Origin: CAWAQA01 sp963784065
GTDB lineage: Bacteria; Acidobacteriota; Vicinamibacteria; Vicinamibacterales; UBA2999
Length of the DNA: 64,000 nt
Direction: 5' to 3'
Assembly: GCA_963784065.1 (NCBI GenBank)
Contig: CAWAQA010000007.1
Location: 216,919-280,918 of the forward strand
Part shown: positions 1-8,970 of the stretch, piece by piece
Layout: each line of letters opens with the position of its first letter
How positions within the stretch are numbered: the stretch's first letter is position 1
Notes under the pieces: model-generated
The model's input: the letters and a program-made list of their open reading frames with translations, nothing else
Databases searched by the model: none
Told to the model about the DNA's origin: nothing
Made by a program: the position numbers and the translations under genes

Positions 1-502
1 AAGGCTTCGAGCGTTTGCCGGCAGTGCGCGCAACGTCCCACATGTGTGGACATCGCGTTCTGCTCGCACTCGGGAAGTTCGTTGTCGAAGTATGCGGACA
101 GCATGTCGGTGTTCAGGAGCCACCTGCAGGTCGGCTCGGACTCCTGCTCGTCGCGTTCAACCAACATGGCGGTCAGGTCGCATCCCGGTTGACGGTCAAG
201 CTAATCGCGATGCGGCCAGCCAGACATCGTGCGCGGAGAGGGAGGCCGTGGTCAGCCACGGAACGGCGATGGAGATTAGAAGCCGGATGAACATGGCGGA
301 CGATAACCCTCACGAACGCGCAACTCCACTGAAGTGTCTCTGAAGGTTGTGTCAGAGCTATGCACTGGTGCTCACGGCCTGAAGGAGGAACCTGACAAAG
401 AATTCACGAAAACTTCAGGTAGCGTGCCGTCCCTTTCGCGCTATCGTCCGGACCCGCACCGGCCATTGGAGACCACCATGAAGGGAACGGCTTTGAGCGT
501 AC
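1..502. other. Left-edge region without a supported gene
   Basis: Open frames here are short, lack family motifs and overlap one another in several frames. The last 100 bases should hold the promoter and leader of the receptor that starts at 503. An ATG at 478 lies in another frame. If a base were missing between them, that ATG would give a longer lysine-containing signal peptide for the receptor. Confidence 0.5.
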
Positions 503-2762
503 GTGACGTTACTCCTTACGATCGTGCTTGTCTGCTCGGCCTGGGCGTCGGTCTTCGCCCAGACACTGTCACCGACCGGGCGGGTGGTGGACCCGCAAGG
601 CGGCCCGGTAAACGACGCCGTCGTCACGCTGATGACCCGCGACGGGGCGACGACGCGATCCACGCGGAGCGGACAGGACGGCACATTCTCGCTCACCGAT
701 GTGCCCGCCGGCTCCTATACGCTGCAGGTCGAGGCGTCCGGGTTCGAGCGGTGGACGCAGGAGATTGCCCTCACCGGGTCCGCCGACCCTGTCACTGTCA
801 GCCTCCTGATCGGCGGCTTCGCAGAAACCGTCGCGGTGGCCGCACCGAAGCTCGAAGAAGAGCTCCCGCAGGAGCTCGAACGGACCGGCGTCAGGGTCCA
901 GACCATCACGAGCGCTCAAATCGAGAACGGCGGGTACTACGACGTCGCGCAGGCGTTGCAGGCACTGGTTCCCGGTCTGTTCCTGGCCCCGAGAGCGGGC
1001 GCCTTCGACTACGTCACCGCATCGCTCCAGGGGTCACGGACCAACGAGATTCTCTGGCTGCTCGACGGCGTGCGCATCAGCAATCGCCTCTACAACGGGA
1101 CGACCCCGCTCGACACGATCCCGGCACACATGATCGAACGGATCGAAGTGCTCGAAGGCGGACAGGGTCTCTTTTACGGCACGCAAGGCGTCGCCGGGGC
1201 GATCAACGTCGTGACCAAGGCGTACACCGACGACGCGAGCGGTCGCCTGCAGAGTGGCTTCGACACGAACAAGGGCGGGCACGTCAACCTGTTCGCGCGC
1301 GACACGCAGAATGGACATCGGTTCGTGGCCTATGGCTCCAAGGACAAGGCGACCGGCTACCGACCGTGGCCCGCGGGCGAGATTCCAGCCGAGCACCACG
1401 GATATCCGGCGCAGCTACGACGTGCTGACCGTCGGCGGGAAATACGCCTACGACTTCTCGCAGGCGCTCCGGTTCAGCACCATGTACCAGCTCAGCGACG
1501 TGACGCTCGACCTCCTGCGGCCCGCGCGCTCGAGCGCCTCGCAGGCGGGCGGGCTCGCCGGCGCGTTCAACGACCGCATCGAGCACATCTTCAGCACGAA
1601 GCTGGACTACACCCCGCGGCCGAACTTCGACCTGTTCCTCAAGGGTTACTACCACCAGTGGGACTCGGACTGGTCTGAGACCCACAACGTCATCGGCGCC
1701 CCGGGCACGCAGAGCGTGATCAGCGACCGCGATTTCTGGGGCTTCAAGGACTATGGCGCAAACGTGCTGGCCAGGATGGCGCCGACGCGGGCGATCGAAT
1801 ACTTCGCCGGCTACGATTTCCAGAACTATTCGGGACGTGACGACGTGCTGCTCATCGCGGAGAACACCGAAACGGTCCACGCCGTCTTTGGCCAGGCCCG
1901 CACCACGCGCGAGCTGTTCCAGAAGGGCACCATTGCGGCGGGCGTGCGGTACAACGCACCGACCAACTCCCAGAGCGCGGCGGTGTGGAACGTGACGGGC
2001 CGCTACGATTTTACCGGCAATACGTTTACCCGCGGCACGGTCGGCACCGCGTTCCGTTATCCAGACGCCTACGAGCTGTTCGCGGTCGATCCGACCTGCT
2101 GCTTCGGCAATCCCGATCTCAAGCCCGAACGAAGCACCAACTTCAATGGTTCGCTCGGCCATCGATTCCTCGCCGGGGCGACGGCCGTGACGCTCGAGGC
2201 GATCGGCTTCTACCGCCACGTCACCGATCTCATCGTCGACGTCGACGACGGGTCGGGCGAGACCACGATCACCGCGAATCGCCCCGATCGCGTCCGCGTC
2301 CGCGGCGTGACGCTGGTCGGGTCGGTCGCCGCGTCGAGCTCGGTCTCGGGATCGCTCGGCTACACCTACACGAAATCACAGCGGACGAGCGAGCTCGCCG
2401 GCGGATACGACGCGCTCGCGGGCATCCCGGAGAATCAGGTGAACGCGTTCGTGGATATTCACCCGACGGGGCTGCCGTTCGGCGTGACGGTGACTGCGAA
2501 CGGCGTCGGCGAGATGTTCAACACGGTCTCGGGTTTCGGCGGGGTGCCGAGCGGGGAGTATGCCGTGGTGGATTTGTCGGGGCGCGTCTACTTCGACCGG
2601 CAACGGCGGCACCGAATCAACCTCAGGCTCGAGAACCTGCTCGACAAGCGTTATACGACCGCCAATTCACGCGGCTTTCCGGACGCGTCCTCGACGCCGT
2701 TCCTGGTGCACCACCTCGGAGTGCCGCGAACGTTCCACCTGTCGTACAGCTTCTTGTACTGA
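503..2762 (+). CDS. TonB-dependent outer-membrane receptor (one frameshift)
   Basis: A TonB-dependent receptor should import a ligand through the outer membrane using TonB/ExbBD energy. The protein starts at a GTG and has a clear signal peptide ending near ASVFAQ. A carboxypeptidase-regulatory-like beta-sandwich follows (GRVVDPQGGPVNDAVV), then a plug domain (LLDGVRISNRLYNG, RIEVLEGGQGLFYGTQGVAGAINV) and a beta-barrel. It ends with an aromatic residue (SYSFLY), as outer-membrane barrels do. About 750 codons is normal for the family. The frame shifts by one base near 1400 but the barrel continues without loss, so an indel error is more likely than decay. The ligand cannot be read from sequence. 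The gene stands alone, followed by a hairpin repeat and a sigma factor module. Confidence 0.85.
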
Positions 2763-2825
2763 TGGAGATGGGCAGTTGGCGAGGTTCGCCATTGGTCCTC
2801 GGTTCGGTTTCCTGAGAGCACGCTG

Positions 2826-2893
2826 CGAAATCAGCGAACGTAGGCCGGGTCCTTTTTGGACCCGGCTGGGGGCGGGTCCAAAAAACCCGCCCC
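2826..2893 (+). repeat. Dispersed double-hairpin repeat, copy A
   Basis: Two perfect hairpins lie side by side. The first has arms GCCGGGTCC at 2844-2852 and GGACCCGGC at 2858-2866 with a T5 loop. The second has arms GGGGCGGGT at 2869-2877 and ACCCGCCCC at 2885-2893. The 15-base flank GCGAAATCAGCGAAC to the left recurs in reverse complement beside a second copy near 7.4 kb. The two copies therefore form a dispersed REP-like family in opposite orientations. It lies downstream of the first receptor gene and may also act as a terminator. Confidence 0.75.
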
Positions 2894-3119
2894 AGGTCTG
2901 GTTTCGCAACGCGCTCCAAGAAGTCTTCAAGAGGTATTGAGACTCTCGCCGGCTTTCGTGCGAACACTTCGTCGATGTCCTGAACGCCCTCCACCGAGCC
3001 GGGGAGGCCCCGAAGTGATGGCGCCGTCGCGGCGCTTCCGCAAGACGCTCCTTCAGTCGCCTCCAAGAGATATTGAAATTTATCCAACAGCTCGCTCTGT
3101 TCGATCGTCGATTGAGCGT

Positions 3120-3682
3120 GTGACCGATGGCGAGCTGGTCGAGCTGGCGCGCGGTGGGGATACGGCGGCGTTCGGCGACCTCGTGAGCCGACACAAGCTG
3201 ACGGTCTATCGCGCGGCGCTCGCCGCGCTCGGCTCGCGGTCTGACGCGGAGGACGTTGCGCAGGACGCGTTCCTGCTGGCGTTCCAGAAGCTGGGGGCCT
3301 TCCGCGGTGAGGCAAGCGTGAAAACCTGGATGGTGAGGATCGCCTGGCGCCTGGCATTGACGAGGCGACGGGGTCTCGTTCGATACGTAAGGCGGACGTT
3401 GCGCATCGATGCCGCCACCCCGGAGACGATCCAATCGCCGGAGCCCTCGGCGGAGGTGCAGGTGGGCGACGCTGAGACAGTGGCGCGGGTTCGGCGACTG
3501 ATCCGGGCGTTACCATCACGGCTGCGGGACCCCCTGCTGCTTTCGATGAACCCCGACATGACGTCAGACGAGATCGCGGCGGTCCTGGGTGTACTCCTGG
3601 CACCGTCCGCTGGCGGCTGATGGAAGCGCGGCGCCAGTTGCGCCAACGACTGACGCACATGGGAGTGACACCACTCCAATGA
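3120..3682 (+). CDS. ECF-type RNA polymerase sigma factor (one frameshift)
   Basis: This is a sigma-70 family factor of the extracytoplasmic-function type, which would direct RNA polymerase to a small regulon. Region 2 is clear: a helix starting ELVELARGG, then SDAEDVAQDAFLLAF and WMVRIAWRLAL. Region 4 begins near SRLRDPLLLSM and continues through DEIAAVLGV. The frame shifts near 3590. In the next frame the helix-turn-helix continues as TPGTVRWRLMEARRQLRQRL and ends at 3682, giving about 187 residues, normal for the family. The GTG at 3120 is chosen because homology starts there; a longer upstream frame has no family support. The stop overlaps the next start (ATGA), so expression is coupled to a membrane protein that is probably its anti-sigma factor. 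Confidence 0.85.
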
Positions 3683-4115
3683 CCGGGCAGCCCGACGATC
3701 CGATCGATCGACTGATTGATCACGCAGCGCGTGGCATGACGATGGGGGAGCCCTCCGCACGACTGGAGGAGCTCCTGCAGGCGCGCCTCAGGAGACCGCG
3801 TCCCGTCTCGCTGCGGTCCGGCGTTCGTCCAGGCAGTTTCAGCCGTGGGCTTCAGGTTGCCGTCACCGCAACCGTCGTCGTGACTCTCGTTCTATTCGTC
3901 TGGCTCGCGCGTTGGTGGGCACAGCCGCCGAGTACCGGCAGCTGGATGTACCAGCTGGGACACAGCGGCCACTACCGCCGATCGAACCTCTGGCGCTCGA
4001 GTCGCTCGCGTTGGAATCGATCGACCAGGCACCGCCTCTCGATCTGGCCGCGATCGAGGTCGCGCCGCTGAGGCTCGACCCGATGGGCACCGTCACCACG
4101 CAGGAGAATCAATGA
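3679..4115 (+). CDS. Single-pass membrane protein, candidate anti-sigma factor (one frameshift)
   Basis: The protein has a soluble N-terminus of about 55 residues, one membrane segment (AVTATVVVTLVLFVWLA) and a proline-rich extracytoplasmic part. The frame shifts near 3915. The second half then reads through a repeat-like LALESLALES stretch to the stop at 4115. I see no zinc-finger HxxxCxxC motif of the usual anti-sigma family, so that role rests on position: its ATG overlaps the sigma factor stop, and its own stop overlaps the next start. The arrangement sigma factor, single-pass protein, secreted protein is typical of ECF modules. The family is not recognised from sequence alone. Confidence 0.6.
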
Positions 4116-4627
4116 CCATGCGACACCAGTTCATCGTCGCGATAGTTGCTTGTGTGCTGGTAGATATCGCCGGGGTGGCTGCACAACAGCCGGCGCCACC
4201 GTCACCGTTACCCTCTCCGCCGCCGGCGGCTGCTCCGACGCCACGCCCGCCGACGGCCCCGTCGGACGTCAACATTCAAATCGACGCGACGATCCAGAGC
4301 CAGGCGTCGGGTACGCCGCCGGTCTCGAGGTCGATCACGACGATTGTGACCAATGGCGGAAGCAATTCCTTTCGCGTGCAGCCCGGCGACCAGACTGGAC
4401 CTCGCGTCAACGGCGATTTCAGGGCCGAGATCCGCGACGGGCGCATCGAGCTTGGTTTCTCGCTCGACGTCTACATCACGGAGGCAAACTCTCCGGGGAT
4501 ACGGTATCGCGGCAGCAACAACCGTGTTCTCGTCGAGAACGGCAAGACGCTGATCGTGTCCAAAGTGCCCGACGCGCTCACGAATCGCACCATCACGGTC
4601 GCGATGACGGTAACGATTCTGAAGTAG
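4112..4627 (+). CDS. Secreted proline-rich protein of the sigma factor operon
   Basis: A hypothetical protein of 171 residues. It has a signal peptide (hydrophobic FIVAIVACVLVDIAGVAAQ), then a 25-residue linker rich in proline and alanine, then a compact beta-rich domain (SRSITTIVTNGGSNSFRVQPG, IRYRGSNNRVLVENGKTLIV). It should be exported and may be lipid-free in the periplasm or anchored through the linker. The ATG overlaps the stop of the membrane protein (ATGA), making it the third coupled gene of the sigma factor operon, possibly the sensed or secreted partner. No catalytic motif is visible and I do not recognise the family. Confidence 0.65.
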   Translation: MTMRHQFIVAIVACVLVDIAGVAAQQPAPPSPLPSPPPAAAPTPRPPTAPSDVNIQIDATIQSQASGTPPVSRSITTIVTNGGSNSFRVQPGDQTGPRVNGDFRAEIRDGRIELGFSLDVYITEANSPGIRYRGSNNRVLVENGKTLIVSKVPDALTNRTITVAMTVTILK

Positions 4628-4672
4628 ATGAAGGCCAGCGGACGAAATCGGTTGTCATGACAGGAGACTCAG

Positions 4673-4936
4673 ATGCCAACCACTGCAGCCATTGTTCTGG
4701 CCACCGTCGTTGGAGCACTCGGCGCATTATTTGCGACCCGTGTCATCGCGCAAACACCCGCACGCACGCCATCGATGGCGAAGCCTGACACCTACCTGCT
4801 CGTCCCGGTGCAAAGCGGTGATACCAAGGTCAAAATGATCGGGGTGACCGGGATCGCCCACCGCGATGGGAGAACATGCATCCTGGTGACTGATTCCGGC
4901 GGTATCGCCACGGTCGGGACGCCATGCCCGAGATAG
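4673..4936 (+). CDS. Small secreted hypothetical protein
   Basis: An 87-residue protein with a signal peptide ending near VIAQT and a mature part of about 60 residues ending in an isolated Cys-Pro-Arg. An AGGAG ribosome site lies 8 bases before the ATG, which supports translation. It follows the sigma factor operon on the same strand by 45 bases and may belong to it. Two cysteines (in RTCILV and GTPCPR) could form a disulfide in the periplasm. Function unknown. Confidence 0.6.
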   Translation: MPTTAAIVLATVVGALGALFATRVIAQTPARTPSMAKPDTYLLVPVQSGDTKVKMIGVTGIAHRDGRTCILVTDSGGIATVGTPCPR

Positions 4937-5098
4937 TGCCCATATAATCCACGGAGCTTGCAGAGGAACAACCGGGACAGCCATCGACCGCCAGGTACGA
5001 AAGACATCTTCCCCCTGGCACCGAAGGCGCGTGATCGTTCGACAGCAACACCGGCGTTCACGCATCGTCAGGCAATCCGGCACGAGAGGGAGGCATCC

Positions 5099-5917
5099 GT
5101 GAAGACACATGTGTTCGCCGTTTTGTGGTTTGCGTCGACGCTGACAGCGACTACCGCGGCTGCGCAACCTGCCCCGTACAACCAGATCGGGTTGACGATG
5201 GGTCACTGGCACATCGTCTCGAAGGATGTGGAAGCGAACAAGAAACTGTTTCTGGCCATGGGCGGCAAGTTGTACATGCCCGGCGGGAACCCGCTGATCA
5301 TGTTCCCGGGGCTCTATATCAATCTGAACCTCGGCACCGAGAAAGCGGATGGCCCCACACAGGGTTCGGTGGTGAACCATGTCGGCTTCATCGTCGACAA
5401 CGTCCAGAAGCGGGTCGCCCAGTGGAAGGCCGCGGGCGTCGCTGTGCTCCCGGGCAACAACAACAGGCTGGATCAAGCGTTCGTCGTGACGCCGGACGGC
5501 GTGCGCATCGAGATTCTGGAAGACAAGACGCAGCCGATGCCCGTCCGCCACGAACATGTCCATTTATCTCTGACGGAAGCAGAGATTCCCAAAGCCCAGG
5601 CCTGGTACGCGAAGACCTTCGGTGGGAAGACCGGCACCCGCAACGACGCGCCGGTCGTGGACCTCCCGGGCGTACAGATCCGGTTCGCCAGGGCCGACAC
5701 GAAGCAGCTGCCGACCCGGGGACGTGTGCTCGACCACATCGGTTTCGACGTGCAGGACCACGCCGCCTTCGTGAAAAAGATCGAGTCGGAAGGCATCAAG
5801 CTCGACGAACCGGTTCGCAAGAGTGCCGCCGGCAGCACCATCACCTACATCACCGATCCCTGGGGTACCCGCATCGAGATTATCCAACGGGCGCCGCTCG
5901 GGCCGCAGGTGCAATGA
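5099..5917 (+). CDS. Secreted VOC (glyoxalase/bleomycin-resistance fold) protein
   Basis: A 272-residue protein with a signal peptide (VLWFASTLTATTAAAQ) and two vicinal-oxygen-chelate modules, one at about 25-150 and one at about 160-270. Histidine and glutamate positions typical of VOC metal sites are visible (HVHLSL, VLDHIGFDV, GTRIEIIQ). VOC proteins include glyoxalases, extradiol dioxygenases and resistance proteins; the substrate cannot be assigned. Export is unusual for the fold but common among proteins annotated this way in Acidobacteriota. The GTG start is preceded by GAGGGAGG, which decides it over upstream codons. It stands alone. Confidence 0.8.
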   Translation: MKTHVFAVLWFASTLTATTAAAQPAPYNQIGLTMGHWHIVSKDVEANKKLFLAMGGKLYMPGGNPLIMFPGLYINLNLGTEKADGPTQGSVVNHVGFIVDNVQKRVAQWKAAGVAVLPGNNNRLDQAFVVTPDGVRIEILEDKTQPMPVRHEHVHLSLTEAEIPKAQAWYAKTFGGKTGTRNDAPVVDLPGVQIRFARADTKQLPTRGRVLDHIGFDVQDHAAFVKKIESEGIKLDEPVRKSAAGSTITYITDPWGTRIEIIQRAPLGPQVQ

Positions 5918-5987
5918 CCGTCCGCCCGGGACCGGGGGAACGCGCGACGATGGCCGGCTAGCCGGCCATCGCGGAGGAGCAGCGCGC

Positions 5988-6371
5988 GTGGACGACATTC
6001 CACTGCTCATCGACTTCGTGAAGCCTTCGTCCATCTTCCGGGAGCATGATCGGATCTCGGCGCTTCGGATCGTCGGAAACGGTCCACCGGGCACATTCGT
6101 CTTCTTCCCGAGCGGCTTGAGAGTGTCGCTGCCGACAGACCAGATCGTGCTCGCCGATGACAGCGGCGGTCACGCTCGAGTCGGATTCGGCGGGATGAAG
6201 TTCGTCGGGTGGGAAGAGGGACACCTGGTGTTCGTCAGGATTCGAGAATTGCTCCCGGAGGATCAGCTCTCGCCCGCTCGTAGCCACACCATGCGGCTCG
6301 ATTCGCAGTGGGTGGCCACGGTGTGGGCGGGTGGGCGGCCTGTGTGGCCCGCGGACCGCGGTCGCTCTTGA
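5988..6371 (+). CDS. Hypothetical small cytoplasmic protein
   Basis: 127 residues from a GTG with a GGAGGAG ribosome site about 10 bases upstream. There is no signal peptide or membrane segment. The N-terminal 90 residues look like a beta-rich fold (ALRIVGNGPPGTFVFFPSGLRVSL, GGMKFVGWEEGHLVFVRI). The C-terminus (VWAGGRPVWPADRG) looks random and may result from a frameshift. It lies 70 bases after the VOC gene and converges with the BON gene. Family not recognised. Confidence 0.5.
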   Translation: MDDIPLLIDFVKPSSIFREHDRISALRIVGNGPPGTFVFFPSGLRVSLPTDQIVLADDSGGHARVGFGGMKFVGWEEGHLVFVRIRELLPEDQLSPARSHTMRLDSQWVATVWAGGRPVWPADRGRS

Positions 6372-6480
6372 ATCCCAGAGCGCCGCACGCTCGACGTCCG
6401 CCGCAGCGGTGTGCCTACGCTCGCCGACAGACATCCACCGCGCGTTCATTGTGACCATGGTCCATGGCCGCGAACGCGCG

Positions 6481-6511
6481 CCGGGGCCCTCGACGATCGC
6501 GAGAGCCCCGG
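6481..6511 (-). terminator. Hairpin downstream of the BON-domain gene
   Basis: CCGGGGC at 6481-6487 pairs with GCCCCGG at 6505-6511, with an inner CTCG/CGAG stem. It begins 4 bases past the stop of the minus-strand BON gene and sits between two convergent genes. There is no T-run, so this is a GC-rich hairpin terminator candidate only. Confidence 0.4.
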
Positions 6512-6515
6512 GCCA

Positions 6516-7127
6516 TTACGAGGCGCTGCGGACCAGCAACTCGTTCGCGACCGCGAACACGCCGGTCACCTCACGCGCCCTGGCGCCCGCGAGCTGCTTG
6601 TCGATTTCGTGTCCCACCTCCCCGTACAACGTCGTCCGCCCGTTCTTCACGACGATGTGAATCGGATACGGTCCGATTGGCTGCAACCCCAGGAAGCGGC
6701 GCGAATCGAGGGCTTCGCGCAACGCCCCGCGCTCGCCACCCGGCGCATACCGGGACAGCGACGCGTCGGTATAAATGCGGGTGAACGTCGCCCATCGAAT
6801 CCGGTCGTCGTTCGACGATGTCGGCAGGACTTCGAGCCTGTTCGCGACGTCTTCACGTCCAGCGGCCCGTCTGGCGACGTGTTCAGCAGCCGACTTCAAA
6901 CGCGGCTGGTACGCATACCCGGCCAGCGTGACGGTTCCGCGATCGACGGCGAACGCCATGTAATCGAAAACGCCGTAGTAGGGCAGGCGCGCGAGCGCCT
7001 GCCGCACCAGCCGTGTGGTGTCCTCGGCCGCAACGGCCTGTGCGGCCGGCCTCGCCGTCAGGAACGCGCCGAGCATCGCGATCCCGCACAGCAGGTTGAT
7101 CCCCAATGTCTTACGTGAGCTACGCAT
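6516..7127 (-). CDS. Exported protein with two BON domains
   Basis: A 203-residue protein with a signal peptide (INLLCGIAMLGAFLTARPAAQAVA) and two BON-type modules, near 40-110 (VRQALARLPYYGVFDYMAFAVDRG) and 125-200 (VVKNGRTTLYGEVGHEIDK). BON domains bind membranes or phospholipids in periplasmic proteins such as OsmY. The ATG at 7127 is chosen because AAGGAGAA stands 5 bases upstream; the frame stays open further upstream without support. It is transcribed alone and converges with the small protein on the other strand. The envelope role is inferred from the family. Confidence 0.8.
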   Translation of the reverse strand: MRSSRKTLGINLLCGIAMLGAFLTARPAAQAVAAEDTTRLVRQALARLPYYGVFDYMAFAVDRGTVTLAGYAYQPRLKSAAEHVARRAAGREDVANRLEVLPTSSNDDRIRWATFTRIYTDASLSRYAPGGERGALREALDSRRFLGLQPIGPYPIHIVVKNGRTTLYGEVGHEIDKQLAGARAREVTGVFAVANELLVRSAS

Positions 7128-7373
7128 TGCCGTTCTCCTTGTCGGCGTCCGATTGAGCATCGCGTTCGTCCCGAACGCGATCCGATCGCCGATATCGACA
7201 GGAGAGCGAGTGGCGTGCCACTACCATCAGCGAATCGAGTCGCGCGCACGCGAGAAAAGTTGGCGTGTTTCGCACCATTCAGCCATCGGTGACACAAGAA
7301 CCGCCTGATCGTACGTGCCGAGTGATGTCGACATGTCGGCGCTGTACCGGAATGTCAGCAGCAGGCGGTCTAC

Positions 7374-7399
7374 AGGGCTCAGGGCTCAGGGCTCAGGGC
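7374..7399 (+). repeat. Heptamer tandem repeat
   Basis: The unit AGGGCTC is repeated three times exactly, with a fourth partial unit, directly before the second copy of the double-hairpin repeat. It is a short slippage-type array with no coding potential. Confidence 0.8.
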
Positions 7400-7410
7400 A
7401 GCCTCAGTCG

Positions 7411-7485
7411 TAGGGCGGGTCCTTTCGGACCCGCCTCCCGCCGGGTCCGAAGGACCCGGCCTACCCGTTCGCTGATTTCGCTCTA
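7411..7485 (-). repeat. Dispersed double-hairpin repeat, copy B
   Basis: Two perfect hairpins: GGCGGGTCC at 7414-7422 with GGACCCGCC at 7427-7435, and GCCGGGTCC at 7440-7448 with GGACCCGGC at 7452-7460. The right flank GTTCGCTGATTTCGC is the exact reverse complement of the left flank of copy A near 2.83 kb. The element is therefore present twice in inverted orientation, about 4.6 kb apart, with the hairpin sequence conserved and the spacing between hairpins changed. Confidence 0.8.
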
Positions 7486-7489
7486 AGGT

Positions 7490-7551
7490 CACAGAGATAC
7501 AGAGACACAGAGGATCCACCTGATGACTCTCTGTGTCCCTGTGACTCTGTG
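7490..7551. repeat. Imperfect 23-bp inverted repeat rich in CACAGAG
   Basis: Arms at 7490-7512 and 7529-7551 match at 20 of 23 positions and enclose a 16-base loop. Each arm is built from CACAGAG-like units. It lies directly beside repeat copy B, in a 534-base stretch (7128-7661) between two minus-strand genes that otherwise holds no gene. It may be part of a larger non-autonomous element. Confidence 0.7.
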
Positions 7552-7661
7552 GTTCGTGAGCGTTCGAGGCCGGGTGACATTCCGCGTGCGCGGATGCTGG
7601 CTGGCGCGTGACAGCAGGGCGGCGGCATAGCGCCTGCCGCCCTGTTGTATGGACACTGCTT

Positions 7662-8522
7662 CTACGCAGACGTTGGCTGATGCGCCCGCAGGAAGGAACG
7701 TATCTGGCGCACCGCCAGGGGAATCCGCTCCTTGGGCTCCTTCCACGGGAACATGCTCACTTCGGCCTTCGGCGCGAGCATCGCGGCCTCCATGGCGACG
7801 GCGTACGGATGCGCCGGGATGTCATCCGGCAGGATCAGTACGGGCGTCTGGCACTTGCGCACGAAATCACGCGTCACGGTGAAGACGAAGTCCGGGTTGG
7901 TCCGGTACATCCTGGTCAGAAATCTGTCGACCATCTCCATCGTGATCTCTGGCCGGCGGGCGGTCAGCGCCGGGCCCCAGCCCTTCATATTGTTTTCATA
8001 GAACAGGTCGCGCATCTCCGGACGCGATCCGCTGGGCTGCGCCAGCACGCCCGCGACAACACGATCAGGCGCCCGCTTCAAGAGGTTCCAGACGAAGGGG
8101 CCGCCAATGCAGAAGCCCATCACCATGAACTTGTCGATGCCCAGGTGATCCATCAGACCGAGCTGGTCATCGGCGTATGCATCCCACGGCCGGTCGATCG
8201 CGAGCGGGCCGGAGGACTGGCCGCCATTGGCGTTGCGCAGGTCGGCCGCGATGCAGCGGTACTCGCCCTTGAACTCCGCGATCGGGTTGAAGGGATCGCC
8301 GCGGTGCAAGCCCGCAATCGTCGAGTTCAATCCCCCGCCCGCGATGAGCAACAACGGGAAACCGGAACCGGCCTCCTCATAGTGGATGCGAACCGGGCCT
8401 TTTTCGTAGAAGGACGGGGCAGCTCCGCCTTGCCCGGTCTGCTGAGCAAACACGCTCGGCGCTGCAGCCATCGCCGTCGCCGCGGCGCCCGCTTGCAGTA
8501 TCTTGCGTCTGATCGGATCCAT
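7662..8522 (-). CDS. Tat-exported alpha/beta hydrolase with a cysteine nucleophile
   Basis: A 286-residue alpha/beta-hydrolase fold protein. Its N-terminus carries a twin-arginine signal (RRKILQAG, then an alanine-rich segment ending VFAQQ), so it should be folded before export. The oxyanion region is LLLIAGGGLNS. The nucleophile elbow reads GFCIGG, placing Cys138 where most members have serine; dienelactone hydrolase also uses cysteine. A C-terminal catalytic histidine in the usual place is not evident (the region reads WKEPKERIP). Substrate unknown; hydrolysis of an ester or enol-lactone is possible, and loss of the standard triad is also possible. Single gene on the minus strand. Confidence 0.8.
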   Translation of the reverse strand: MDPIRRKILQAGAAATAMAAAPSVFAQQTGQGGAAPSFYEKGPVRIHYEEAGSGFPLLLIAGGGLNSTIAGLHRGDPFNPIAEFKGEYRCIAADLRNANGGQSSGPLAIDRPWDAYADDQLGLMDHLGIDKFMVMGFCIGGPFVWNLLKRAPDRVVAGVLAQPSGSRPEMRDLFYENNMKGWGPALTARRPEITMEMVDRFLTRMYRTNPDFVFTVTRDFVRKCQTPVLILPDDIPAHPYAVAMEAAMLAPKAEVSMFPWKEPKERIPLAVRQIRSFLRAHQPTSA

Positions 8523-8970
8523 AATCGGCGTCCTCCTCGATCATTGTTGTGGCCGGTGCGTGCGGCTCGAAGCGCCAGCCGTACTGCGCGGATGACCGAT
8601 GGCTCGCGCGCGGCAGCGCAGGAAGGGCCGAACAACACGGACTATAGCGCAATACACAGCTACACGCCTGTGCCAGCAACGGCGGCATTTCCATCTCGTC
8701 CTGTCGCTGATATCATCGCCCGGCGGATGCCCCGGCCGCCGCCAGCCGCCTTCGACCGGAGGTGGGAGCTTCGCGCGGACGCACGTCCCCCACGTTCCGC
8801 AGGTCCGGCCGTTGCTCGTGTTCGACGTCCACACGGACTGATCCGAACGGCCTGAGGATGACCCAGCCGCAGGACCAGGCGGCACGTGCGGCTACGACCT
8901 TTGTTTCCATATCTCCGCGGGTCCACTGCTCGTACAGAACCCGCGCCATGACTGCCGAGGACAGGACCCC
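8523..8970. other. Divergent intergenic region
   Basis: A 448-base stretch between the start of the Tat hydrolase (minus) and the start of the FG-GAP protein (plus). It should hold both promoters. Open frames here are shadows without family motifs. I see no strong palindrome. Confidence 0.5.
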
